Source: Fimbriimonadales bacterium (GTDB taxonomy: Bacteria; Armatimonadota; Fimbriimonadia; Fimbriimonadales; ATM1). From it: 7,969 nucleotides of DNA. Each line of letters opens with the position of its first letter. Positions within the stretch are counted from its first letter, which is position 1. The DNA is taken from the NCBI GenBank assembly GCA_025922995.1, contig JAICGT010000044.1, positions 1-7,969 on the forward strand, given 5' to 3'. The notes under the pieces were generated by a model. The model was not told the origin of the DNA. It did not search any database and worked only from the letters and a program-made list of their open reading frames with translations. Below, one piece after another: positions 1-5,488 of the stretch. A program made the translations under genes and the position numbers.

Positions 1-103
1 AGCTCGCGTTTCGGACGGGGTGTTCGACAGGCCACGCAGGTTCGCTCCGGTACCCGCCGTGGGCGAGGTACTCGGCGACGCTCGCTCTGAACTGTTGTTA
101 TCG
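1..103. other. Unexplained non-coding segment next to the truncated portal gene
   Basis: No convincing gene is visible here. Read on the minus strand, this is the DNA that follows the early stop of the portal gene. It does not continue the portal protein in a recognisable way in any frame: the original frame meets TGA and then TAA two codons later, and the other two frames give proline/arginine- or serine/threonine-rich translations of low information. The segment is GC-rich and contains a very stable hairpin (50-71) and part of a second one (92-114). This is what an inserted repeat or the far side of a deletion junction would look like, but no complete mobile element, terminal repeat pair or transposase is present in the window. 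Confidence 0.4.
50..71. repeat. Strong hairpin, REP-like
   Basis: The sequence GTACC-CGCC-GTG-GGCG-A-GGTAC folds into a nine-base-pair stem with one bulged A and a three-base loop. The stem is almost all GC apart from the TA step. There is no T-run on either side, so it does not look like an intrinsic terminator. Its compact form and non-coding position recall REP-type palindromic repeats. Only one copy is present here, so repetitive status is an inference. Confidence 0.45.
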
Positions 104-114
104 TCATACAACAG
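92..114. repeat. Inverted repeat around the early stop codon of the portal gene
   Basis: CTGTTGT (92-98) and ACAACAG (108-114) form a perfect seven-base-pair stem around a nine-base loop. On the minus strand the loop contains the TGA at 106-104 that ends the portal reading frame. The structure lies at the point where portal-like protein sequence stops being recognisable, so it may mark an insertion or recombination junction. Confidence 0.5.
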
Positions 115-796
115 CTGTCCCGGCAAGCTCCGGCTCAGAAAGCCCGCGCTTGAACTTTCCGACAATCGCCGGCGATGCGTACTTTTCCAAATGCGCGTTC
201 CATTGCAGGATCAATTCTTTCTTGATCCGCCAATGGCGGTACGCCGACTTCAAGTCGGATTCCCCGTGCGGCTGCGAATAGCGCCGATTGTAGGCATAAA
301 AAACGAATTTATCCGGAGGCAGTTCCGTCGCGCCTTGGCCCGAAACATGCAGCACCAAATGCTTAATGTTCAAGAACTCGTCGACGTCGAACCCGAACTG
401 CGACGGGTCTTTCGGCTTGGCAGCCCGGAGCCGAACGGTCCCTGGAAATCCCTGCATGTCCGTGTCGAAAATCTTTTCCATAACCGCAAAGCCTTTTGGA
501 ACGGCATCGAGCGCATCGAACAGGATGCCCGTCGGGCTGCCGTCCATCTCTTCGAACATCGCAGAAATAAACTCGAGGTTGCGGCTATTTCCGCCCGACT
601 CCAACCGCCACGGCACTGCCAACGCGCCCAGCTTCTTAACGGTTATCGCGCTGCGCACGAGCGGGTCGTCCAGCATCTCCTCATAGATCCGATGCCCAGG
701 AACGCCGTCCGTCGGGTAGCGATACGCAAGCGCCGAAGTGCGCGGAAGCGCGGGCGCAATCTCTTTGTTCTTTTTTCTCGAAAATAGTTTGATCAT
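104..796 (-). CDS. Phage portal protein, DUF935 / Mu gp29-like, C-terminally truncated
   Basis: Portal proteins form the dodecameric ring through which the terminase packs DNA into the phage head. The 230-residue product resembles the N-terminal half of the DUF935 (Mu gp29-like) family. Visible features include a basic start (MIKLFSRKK), a central 'DALDAVPKGFAVMEKIFD' segment and the block 'KFVFYAYNRRYSQPHGESDL' followed by an aromatic/basic helix and 'LEKYASPAIVGKFKRG', which corresponds to the family's 'YGxPxxVGKY' region. Family members usually run to roughly 400-500 residues, so the C-terminal part is missing. The ATG at 796 is chosen because it overlaps the terminase stop as ATGA and follows the purine-rich site AGGAAAGGAAAG; a longer frame starting inside the terminase gene encodes arginine-rich shadow sequence. 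The early TGA makes this a likely pseudogene or a broken prophage gene. The family call is fairly sure; function in this form is unlikely. Confidence 0.75.
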   Translation of the reverse strand: MIKLFSRKKNKEIAPALPRTSALAYRYPTDGVPGHRIYEEMLDDPLVRSAITVKKLGALAVPWRLESGGNSRNLEFISAMFEEMDGSPTGILFDALDAVPKGFAVMEKIFDTDMQGFPGTVRLRAAKPKDPSQFGFDVDEFLNIKHLVLHVSGQGATELPPDKFVFYAYNRRYSQPHGESDLKSAYRHWRIKKELILQWNAHLEKYASPAIVGKFKRGLSEPELAGTAVV

Positions 797-2046
797 TTTC
801 TTTCCTTTCCTGTAATTTTCACGCCGCCGGCATTCGGCAGCCCTTCGCAAGCGAGCGCCAACGCGCAAACGCGGTCGTCGTGCCCCGAATGCGCGGCATA
901 TTTCGTCGTCGATCCCAATCTCGTCGCCGTGTACGCTTCCATTTCTCGTAGAAGCTCGATGTCGGCCGGGAGCCTGAGCCTGCCCTTTTCCAGCATCCAC
1001 GCCAAGTCGCCAATCAACGCGCTTTTATTTCGGTTGCCAAAAACAACGTAATTGAGCGGGATTCCGGGCAGGCTTTTTTGCAAGAATTCGGTAACTGAAT
1101 CTCCGATGCCCGTGCCGTCGCAAGTCAAGTTCCAGGCGCAGACGTCTTTTGCGAAAGCCGCCGTCCTGGAAATAATCTGCGACCACGACATTCCATTCCA
1201 GGCATCGACGCGAACCACCTCCGCCTGCATCGTCGTGCCTCTAACAGCCACCGCGGCGGTGTAGTCCCGATGTCTCGCCCAGTCGATTCCGACCGAGATC
1301 TTGCCTTTTTTCACAAGGGGCGCGCAAAGCGCGTCTTGCAAATACCGATATCCGAAAACGGTCGACGTCGAATCCAAAAACTCGGCGAGATATTCAGTCC
1401 TAAATGCCTGGTCGGTCAGCAAGTCCCGCTGCGTTTCCAGAAACTGCTTCTCCACGAGCGGGTTCTCCGAGCTGTGCCCGGCTCGACTCCAAAACTCGTT
1501 TGCGCCCCTTTCGCCCAGCTGAAAAAACCTATAAAAGTGATTTCTTCCGAACGGTGTCGAAATCAGCGTCATGCGCCCGCCGCTCGCGGCGAGCATCGGC
1601 ATCACGGTTTCTGTAATCAGCGATTCGGGCATATACGCAGCCTCGTCCATCAGAATGTGATCGGCGCCCTGGCCGCGCAAATTCTTGGCCGTGTGCCCCG
1701 ACCGCGCATCCAAGATATGCACGACCTGCTGCGTGCCCGGCACGGATACTCTTAGCGAGGGATACGGCGAAACGCTCGCGACGCAGATCACGCCTGCCGC
1801 GCCCAGCATCCACTTGACTCGGTCGAAAACGAGATACGCCTGCGCGAGTGTCGGCGCGATGGCGATTTGCTTTCCGCTCTCGCGGGTTACAATCCGCCCG
1901 GCAATCTCAGCCGCCGCCGCGTCGGTCTTTCCCCATCTGCGGCCGCAAGCAAGCACGCGGAATCTGGCCGTCGAATTCAGATACGCCGACTGCCCGGTGT
2001 GCGGCCGCCACCCGGCATCCGCCAGTTTCTTCAGAAAATTCTTCAT
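793..2046 (-). CDS. Phage terminase large subunit (packaging ATPase and nuclease)
   Basis: This motor protein pumps phage DNA into the procapsid through the portal and cuts the concatemer. The 417 residues show both expected domains. The N-terminal ATPase has a Walker A motif CGRRWGKT (residues 34-41), a Walker B strand HILMDEA with D134-E135, and a coupling motif STPFGRNHFYRFF (about 163-175). The C-terminal RNase H-like nuclease offers acidic residues at D255 (GIDWARHRD), D310 (TCDGTGIGD) and D390/D391 (HSGHDDRVCALALA). Length and motif order fit an intact Terminase_6-type protein. The ATG at 2046 follows AGGGGTGG. Its stop overlaps the portal start by four bases, the usual terminase-portal order with translational coupling. 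Unusually, rpsT rather than a small terminase lies upstream. No inactivating change is visible. Confidence 0.93.
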   Translation of the reverse strand: MKNFLKKLADAGWRPHTGQSAYLNSTARFRVLACGRRWGKTDAAAAEIAGRIVTRESGKQIAIAPTLAQAYLVFDRVKWMLGAAGVICVASVSPYPSLRVSVPGTQQVVHILDARSGHTAKNLRGQGADHILMDEAAYMPESLITETVMPMLAASGGRMTLISTPFGRNHFYRFFQLGERGANEFWSRAGHSSENPLVEKQFLETQRDLLTDQAFRTEYLAEFLDSTSTVFGYRYLQDALCAPLVKKGKISVGIDWARHRDYTAAVAVRGTTMQAEVVRVDAWNGMSWSQIISRTAAFAKDVCAWNLTCDGTGIGDSVTEFLQKSLPGIPLNYVVFGNRNKSALIGDLAWMLEKGRLRLPADIELLREMEAYTATRLGSTTKYAAHSGHDDRVCALALACEGLPNAGGVKITGKERK

Positions 2047-2184
2047 CCACCCCTATAGGGCAGGAAGTGGCCCGAAAGTAAACCACATTCGATATGGATT
2101 GGTTAAGTAGCGCGTATTTTGGGGGCGAGGATCGGGAGCGCGTTACAACCACGGGAGGGTGGTTGAAGATAAAAAACGGAAACG
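2047..2184. other. Intergenic region between rpsT and the terminase gene
   Basis: These 138 bases separate a housekeeping gene from phage DNA and so should contain, or lie near, one boundary of the prophage segment. They hold a perfect hairpin (2146-2165), a six-T run on the minus strand (2176-2171) and the terminase ribosome binding site. I see no tRNA, no integrase gene and no direct repeat that could be called an attachment site. No strong promoter for the terminase is evident. Confidence 0.5.
2146..2165. other. Perfect hairpin downstream of rpsT
   Basis: CAACCAC (2146-2152) pairs perfectly with GTGGTTG (2159-2165) across a six-base loop. On the minus strand, the direction of rpsT transcription, the T-run comes before rather than after the stem. 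It is therefore not a classic intrinsic terminator; it could protect the rpsT 3' end or stop transcription in another way. Confidence 0.4.
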
Positions 2185-2197
2185 CTACGCTTTAGCG
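2171..2197 (-). terminator. Possible weak terminator at the end of rpsT
   Basis: On the minus strand CGCTA-AAGCG-TAGCG forms a five-base-pair stem that includes the rpsT stop codon, followed by TTTCCG and then six T (2176-2171). The stem is short and the T-run is offset by six bases, so this is a weak candidate. Together with the hairpin at 2146-2165 it is the only termination-like signal before the phage genes. Confidence 0.3.
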
Positions 2198-2445
2198 GCT
2201 TTTGCGGCGGCTTTCATGACACGCGACTTGCGGCGCGCGGCTTGATTCTTATGGATGATCCCACGCTCGGCGGCCTTATCGAGCTTCTTAACCGCCATGC
2301 GAACAGCCTCGGCGGACTCTTCGGTGCCGGTGGCGAGGCGCGCCCTCTTAATGTAAGTCTTCAAAGCGGTTTTCGTGGCCGTGTTGCGGTCGTGCTTCTT
2401 AGCATTCCGCTTCAGGTCCTTCTTCATCGATTTAATGTTCGGCAT
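2185..2445 (-). CDS. rpsT: 30S ribosomal protein S20
   Basis: S20 binds 16S rRNA in the body of the small ribosomal subunit and helps its assembly. The 86-residue product has the family's length and pattern: an N-terminal [21 protein letters not shown], an arginine/lysine-rich helix, the conserved central '[26 protein letters not shown]' segment and an alanine/lysine tail. The ATG at 2445 gives the standard N-terminus. No strong Shine-Dalgarno sequence precedes it. The gene lies 36 bases downstream of a long same-strand gene and may be read with it. S20 often controls its own synthesis in other bacteria, but nothing here proves that. The gene is intact and is the best housekeeping landmark in the window. 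Confidence 0.97.
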   Translation of the reverse strand: MPNIKSMKKDLKRNAKKHDRNTATKTALKTYIKRARLATGTEESAEAVRMAVKKLDKAAERGIIHKNQAARRKSRVMKAAAKAAKA

Positions 2446-2481
2446 AACTTTTGGCTCGGCTATTGTGACAGATTCGCGGCT

Positions 2482-4296
2482 CTACGCGCGAACAAACTTC
2501 CTCTTGGCTTTGTCGAAGCCCTGCTCGACCTTCTTCGGGTCGAAGTGCCACACCGGCGAACCCTGCCGCTGGTTGAAGGCGTGGTACCCGGTCAGGATCG
2601 AAGCGACAAGCCGCCGCGTCACTCGCCGGACGACGTTCGTCTCGGCAAGAATCGTGAGGTAGTCGGCGCCCTTGTTGTGCCTCGTCAGCACTTCGATGAT
2701 GATCTCGTAGGTCGATAGGTCGTCGGCGTTCGTGGCAAGGTTGCGAAGCTCTTCCATGCGCTCGCTCTCGATGAACAGCAGCGGATCGGCCTCTTCCTCC
2801 CAGGCAAAGTCGTAAACGTTCGGTTCGGCAGTCTTGGTCAGCGTGAACACCGCGCCGCTCTCGATAGGCTGCTCGAACCACCAGTCCAGCAGGTTGTACA
2901 TCAGCCGCGTCTCGTGGTTTAGCCAAACCGCAAGCTCGCGGCCGCTGGGGTCTCGCAGCACGATCTCCTGCACTTCGGGCGTCGGATCGAACCATCCGAG
3001 CGGAAACTGGATGAGCGGGAAGGTGCCGATCTCGCGGTGCAGCGATTTCAGGACCAGGCGGACGCTGTCGGGCTGTTTTTTCGATTTCGGCTGCGGGTCT
3101 TCGTCCAAAACGTCCTGCGCCAGCGGAAGCGCCATCTCTTTGCGGAGCGCGCTGCTGAAGCCGTCGTCGGATAGCTCGAGGTCGATCGGCTGGCCATCGG
3201 CATCCTCGAAGTTGTATTCGTTGTACTGGAAGAATTCCGGCACCGAGTAAATGAACTCCGGCGCGCTGTCCGGTGCTCGGAACCGGTCTCCACCGACGTA
3301 CCAGGCCTCGCCGGTCGCGTCGAGCGCCGCAATGGCGTTCGCGAGATCTTCGGGATACGTGCGGTCCGCCGAGGTTAGCTCGTATTTGTCTTCGAGGTAT
3401 TTAGCGACCGACAGGGATTCCTTCGACTTGCCGATCTTCTTGAGAAGCGCCTCGATCTCGGCAGGGCCGAAGTCCAACGGCGCAGCCTCTTCGATTTCGA
3501 CGGAAGGCTGTGCTTTGTCCGCCTCTTTCAGCGCGGTCTTAAGCCATTTCGGCGCCTCGACCTCCTGGTACATCTTGCCGTCGGCTCCGTAAACAAAGCC
3601 TTTCTGCGAAAGCAGGGCGTCGGCGATGACCGTCGGTTTGTATCGGCTGCGGGCATAGTCGTCGTCCAGATCGAGGGCCTTCCATGCGTAGTAGCCGAAA
3701 GCGAGCAGAGAAACGGGCGGATTGGCGAGGGCGGCTTTTGCCGCCTTCTCGGGGTTCTTGTAGTCGAGTTTCGCGAGGCCCTTCGCGGCGTCGACGTCGG
3801 CTTGCGTCAGCCGGTTCACGACAAGGGCGCCAAGCTCGTTCCCGCCTTCGTAGGTGAAAATCCATCTGGTCAATCCCGCCAAGCCACTTGGGGTGATGAA
3901 CAGGGCAGGGTCGGCTTCGAGCATCTGTGGCAGCCTGAGCGCGAGGTCGTCGGCGTTCAAGCCGCGGGCCTGAACCAACTCGGCGATGAGGTCTGAAGTC
4001 GGCATCGGCGCGCCGAAGTTTTCCAGCGTCTGCCGGATGAACTCGTTGACGGGGCCCTCGCCTGCTATCACCCGCGCCGTCGGCATCCACCGGCGGTCGC
4101 TATAGGTGAAGCGGTCGGCGTTGGTTGCGAGCAGTGATCGTAGCCCGCCGAGGCTTATGCCGTGCGATGCGATCTGCGCGGCGAGGTCGCCCAAGCGGAG
4201 CGTGGACTCGACTCGTGTAATTCCGGAGAGCACGAGCCGATCGGCGTAGGCACGCGCAAGGTCATTCGAAGAATTCTTAGTGGTGGACTTGGCCAA
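2482..4296 (-). CDS. Conserved-looking hypothetical protein with multiple winged-helix-like segments
   Basis: I do not recognise a named family. The 604-residue product has no signal peptide or membrane segment and looks cytoplasmic. Several stretches have the helix-helix-helix-wing pattern of winged helix domains: residues about 26-75 (ending DRFTYSDRRWMPTARV), about 80-148 (PVNEFIRQTLENFGAPMPTS..., recalling HARE-HTH or RpoE-delta domains), about 278-345 (ending GGDRFRAP) and about 525-590 (STYEIIIEVLTRHNKGADYL...). Between them are an acidic linker and a beta-rich region (about 410-500) rich in tryptophan and phenylalanine. The start is uncertain. I prefer TTG at 4296, giving MAKSTTKN, because GAGG lies nine bases upstream and a -10-like CATAAT further upstream would start the mRNA just before it. 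An ATG at 4347 and a TTG at 4368 are alternatives. The gene is probably co-transcribed with rpsT; a nucleic-acid-related role is inference only. Confidence 0.8.
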   Translation of the reverse strand: MAKSTTKNSSNDLARAYADRLVLSGITRVESTLRLGDLAAQIASHGISLGGLRSLLATNADRFTYSDRRWMPTARVIAGEGPVNEFIRQTLENFGAPMPTSDLIAELVQARGLNADDLALRLPQMLEADPALFITPSGLAGLTRWIFTYEGGNELGALVVNRLTQADVDAAKGLAKLDYKNPEKAAKAALANPPVSLLAFGYYAWKALDLDDDYARSRYKPTVIADALLSQKGFVYGADGKMYQEVEAPKWLKTALKEADKAQPSVEIEEAAPLDFGPAEIEALLKKIGKSKESLSVAKYLEDKYELTSADRTYPEDLANAIAALDATGEAWYVGGDRFRAPDSAPEFIYSVPEFFQYNEYNFEDADGQPIDLELSDDGFSSALRKEMALPLAQDVLDEDPQPKSKKQPDSVRLVLKSLHREIGTFPLIQFPLGWFDPTPEVQEIVLRDPSGRELAVWLNHETRLMYNLLDWWFEQPIESGAVFTLTKTAEPNVYDFAWEEEADPLLFIESERMEELRNLATNADDLSTYEIIIEVLTRHNKGADYLTILAETNVVRRVTRRLVASILTGYHAFNQRQGSPVWHFDPKKVEQGFDKAKRKFVRA

Positions 4297-4305
4297 GGTT
4301 ATTAA

Positions 4306-4309
4306 CCTC
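4306..4309 (-). promoter_or_regulatory. Ribosome binding site favouring the TTG start at 4296
   Basis: On the minus strand GAGG sits nine bases before TTG 4296. Neither the ATG at 4347 nor the TTG at 4368 has a comparable purine-rich site, so this decides for the shorter protein. Confidence 0.45.
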
Positions 4310-4335
4310 GTGCCGCAGAGGCGCGGCAACGGGAA

Positions 4336-4341
4336 ATTATG
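4336..4341 (-). promoter_or_regulatory. -10-like box CATAAT for the winged-helix gene and rpsT
   Basis: CATAAT on the minus strand matches five of six bases of the sigma-70 -10 consensus. A transcript starting about seven bases downstream would have a leader of roughly 30 bases before TTG 4296, with the GAGG site inside it. No good -35 box is visible at normal spacing. Confidence 0.35.
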
Positions 4342-4351
4342 GCACATCCGG

Positions 4352-4357
4352 TATACT
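4352..4357 (+). promoter_or_regulatory. -10 box TATACT for the PAAKK-repeat gene; near-leaderless start
   Basis: TATACT lies ten bases before the ATG at 4368. Transcription starting six to eight bases after the box would leave only about two to four untranslated bases. There is no Shine-Dalgarno sequence between 4340 and 4367. Both facts point to a leaderless or nearly leaderless mRNA. No clear -35 box is present. The site is back to back with the minus-strand -10 box at 4336-4341. Confidence 0.5.
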
Positions 4358-4367
4358 CGCCGCTCCA

Positions 4368-4622
4368 ATGCGCATCAAAAACAAGGAGCTACGCCGACGC
4401 CGCCATCGAAAGGAGCAAGCGATCAAACTTGCCATCAAGGAGGCCAAGGGCGGAGCCAAGAAGCCGAAGCCGGCGGCGAAGTCCGAAAAGCCTGAAACCA
4501 AGCCCGCAGCGAAGAAGACGGCCGAGAAGAAGCCCGCAGCCAAGAAACCGGCAGCCAAGAAGCCCGCGGCCAAGAAACCGGCGGCAAAGAAAGAGACCGA
4601 AGAGACTCCGGCCGAGGCGTAG
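4368..4622 (+). CDS. Small basic protein with PAAKK repeats, histone H1-like
   Basis: The 84-residue product starts with a highly basic segment (MRIKNKELRRRRHRKEQ), continues with a short possible helix (AIKLAIKEAKGGAKK) and then consists almost only of lysine, alanine and proline, with PAAKK at residues 46-50 and four tandem copies at 56-75, before an acidic end (ETEETPAEA). Such tails occur in bacterial histone H1-like and other nucleoid proteins and on some ribosomal or DNA-binding proteins, where they bind nucleic acid without sequence preference. There is no signal peptide. Codon use varies between repeat copies (CCC/CCG, GCA/GCG, AAG/AAA), which suggests selection at the protein level and argues for a real gene. 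It is the only plus-strand gene in the window and runs divergently from the winged-helix gene. DNA or RNA binding is inferred from composition alone. Confidence 0.72.
   Translation: MRIKNKELRRRRHRKEQAIKLAIKEAKGGAKKPKPAAKSEKPETKPAAKKTAEKKPAAKKPAAKKPAAKKPAAKKETEETPAEA
4533..4592 (+). repeat. Four tandem 15-base units encoding PAAKK
   Basis: Four consecutive 15-base units each encode PAAKK, with only third-position differences between copies. A further isolated copy lies at residues 46-50. The copy number is likely to vary between related strains through slippage or unequal recombination. Confidence 0.85.
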
Positions 4623-4638
4623 CCTCACTAGTTGTTTT
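4614..4638 (+). terminator. Possible weak terminator at the end of the PAAKK-repeat gene
   Basis: GAGGC (4614-4618) pairs with GCCTC (4622-4626) around a GTA loop that includes part of the stop codon, followed after a short gap by the T-rich GTTGTTTT. The stem is only five base pairs, so this is a weak candidate. Its position between two convergent genes fits. Confidence 0.3.
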
Positions 4639-4657
4639 GCGTCTGCCGAGAGTGTTG

Positions 4658-5458
4658 TTAGTGCCTACGAGCCTCTTCCAGTGCTGCATATGACACGAAC
4701 CACTTGCCTTCCTTGATTAAACTGATGTCGGTGGTGTCGATCCAGCGTGCACCGTCTTTGATACTCTTTGCAGCCAGCGGAATGATTACCTGTTCTCCGC
4801 CTGCCGTAAAGCTGGCGGTTCCGAGAACTTGGTTTGTGCTCAGTTGCAGGTTATATGCTTGGCAGTAGCGAGTTAGATCCACCAAGCGCTCTCCTCTGGG
4901 TCCCGTTACCGATCCAACCGGCGAACCGCCGACAGTTAAATTCGGGGCTCCAATCGCTCTTTCGCCCCTGAGTCTTGCCAGTAGCCGCCTGGCAACTCCC
5001 TCGCACCGGAGCAAGTCTCCGCTGGGGTCTGTGCGAATCCACTCAGGCTCGCCGCCAGTGGGCCGACCACGGTAGCTAACTGTAACATCTACAAAGATAA
5101 TCCCATCGTAGGTGTCGATTCCAATTGCGCCGGTACTGGAATTTCGCCTACAGTCGGTTCCCAGGGGAAGGCCGCTGAATCCGACACTTGGTTCCGCGGA
5201 TACGGCCGCTGGACCACTTCCGACCCAGTGCACTGCCGGATCGGCACCGTCTCGAATCCTGCGCACATCGACGGCCATTGAAGCGCCGTCGGACTCTCGA
5301 ATGGCGCGACCGTTTACGCTGAAAGTGCCGTTTCCTTCACGACCACCCGCACCTCTAAGCGAATAGGTGGACACGGACGACAATTCATCTCTCACGGTCA
5401 ATTGAGCTTGCGCCTGCTGCTGGGGAAGACCGAGTGTGAGTAATGCGATTAGTATCAT
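4658..5458 (-). CDS. Exported protein with copper-amine-oxidase-N-like C-terminal domain
   Basis: The 266-residue product begins with a hydrophobic signal-like segment (MILIALLTLGLP) and a likely cleavage site after AQA near residue 18; the n-region has no basic residue, which is unusual. No alternative start exists, since an in-frame TAA lies five codons upstream. The middle part (about 20-160) is glycine- and serine-rich and beta-like, with two cysteines. The C-terminal region, from about residue 173 (NLTVGGSPVG) to the end (GKWFVSYAALEEA), has the duplicated strand-turn pattern 'VDLTRYCQAYNLQL...' and 'WFVSYAALEEA' seen in the copper amine oxidase N-terminal-like (stalk) domain found in many secreted proteins. 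That match is by eye. AAGGA precedes the ATG. The gene follows the split gene by 30 bases, so both are probably one operon. Function is unknown; a cell-surface role is inferred. Confidence 0.75.
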   Translation of the reverse strand: MILIALLTLGLPQQQAQAQLTVRDELSSVSTYSLRGAGGREGNGTFSVNGRAIRESDGASMAVDVRRIRDGADPAVHWVGSGPAAVSAEPSVGFSGLPLGTDCRRNSSTGAIGIDTYDGIIFVDVTVSYRGRPTGGEPEWIRTDPSGDLLRCEGVARRLLARLRGERAIGAPNLTVGGSPVGSVTGPRGERLVDLTRYCQAYNLQLSTNQVLGTASFTAGGEQVIIPLAAKSIKDGARWIDTTDISLIKEGKWFVSYAALEEARRH

Positions 5459-5488
5459 GAAGTTTTCCTTTTACAATCGAAGTCTGCG

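Noticed and set aside
20..787. Plus-strand open frame of 255 codons
   Set aside because: It lies antisense to the portal gene, its translation is rich in Arg, Leu and Val with no recognisable domain, and the opposite strand encodes a clear portal protein coupled to the terminase.
797..1000. N-terminal extension of the portal frame inside the terminase gene
   Set aside because: The extra 68 residues are arginine-rich shadow sequence; the ATG at 796 has a good ribosome binding site and the ATGA overlap.
2047..2184. tRNA gene or attachment site at the phage boundary
   Set aside because: No cloverleaf or direct repeat could be found by eye in these 138 bases.
2242..2718. Plus-strand open frame across rpsT and the following gene
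   Set aside because: It is antisense to rpsT and to the 3' end of the winged-helix gene, with no motif and no ribosome binding site.
2432..2995. Minus-strand open frame of 187 codons inside the winged-helix gene
   Set aside because: Arg/Ala-rich out-of-frame translation typical of GC-rich shadows; it also overlaps the rpsT start.
3539..4090. Minus-strand open frame of 183 codons inside the winged-helix gene
   Set aside because: Composition dominated by Arg, Asp and Gly; it is a frame shadow of the longer gene.
4533..4592. Possible CRISPR or satellite array
   Set aside because: The 15-base units are in frame, have no spacers and differ only at third positions; they are protein-coding repeats.
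4337..4628. Minus-strand frames encoding Ala/Phe/Leu-rich 'membrane-like' peptides
   Set aside because: They are antisense to the Lys/Ala/Pro repeats; repeated AAG/GCC/CCG codons give Phe/Gly/Leu on the other strand.
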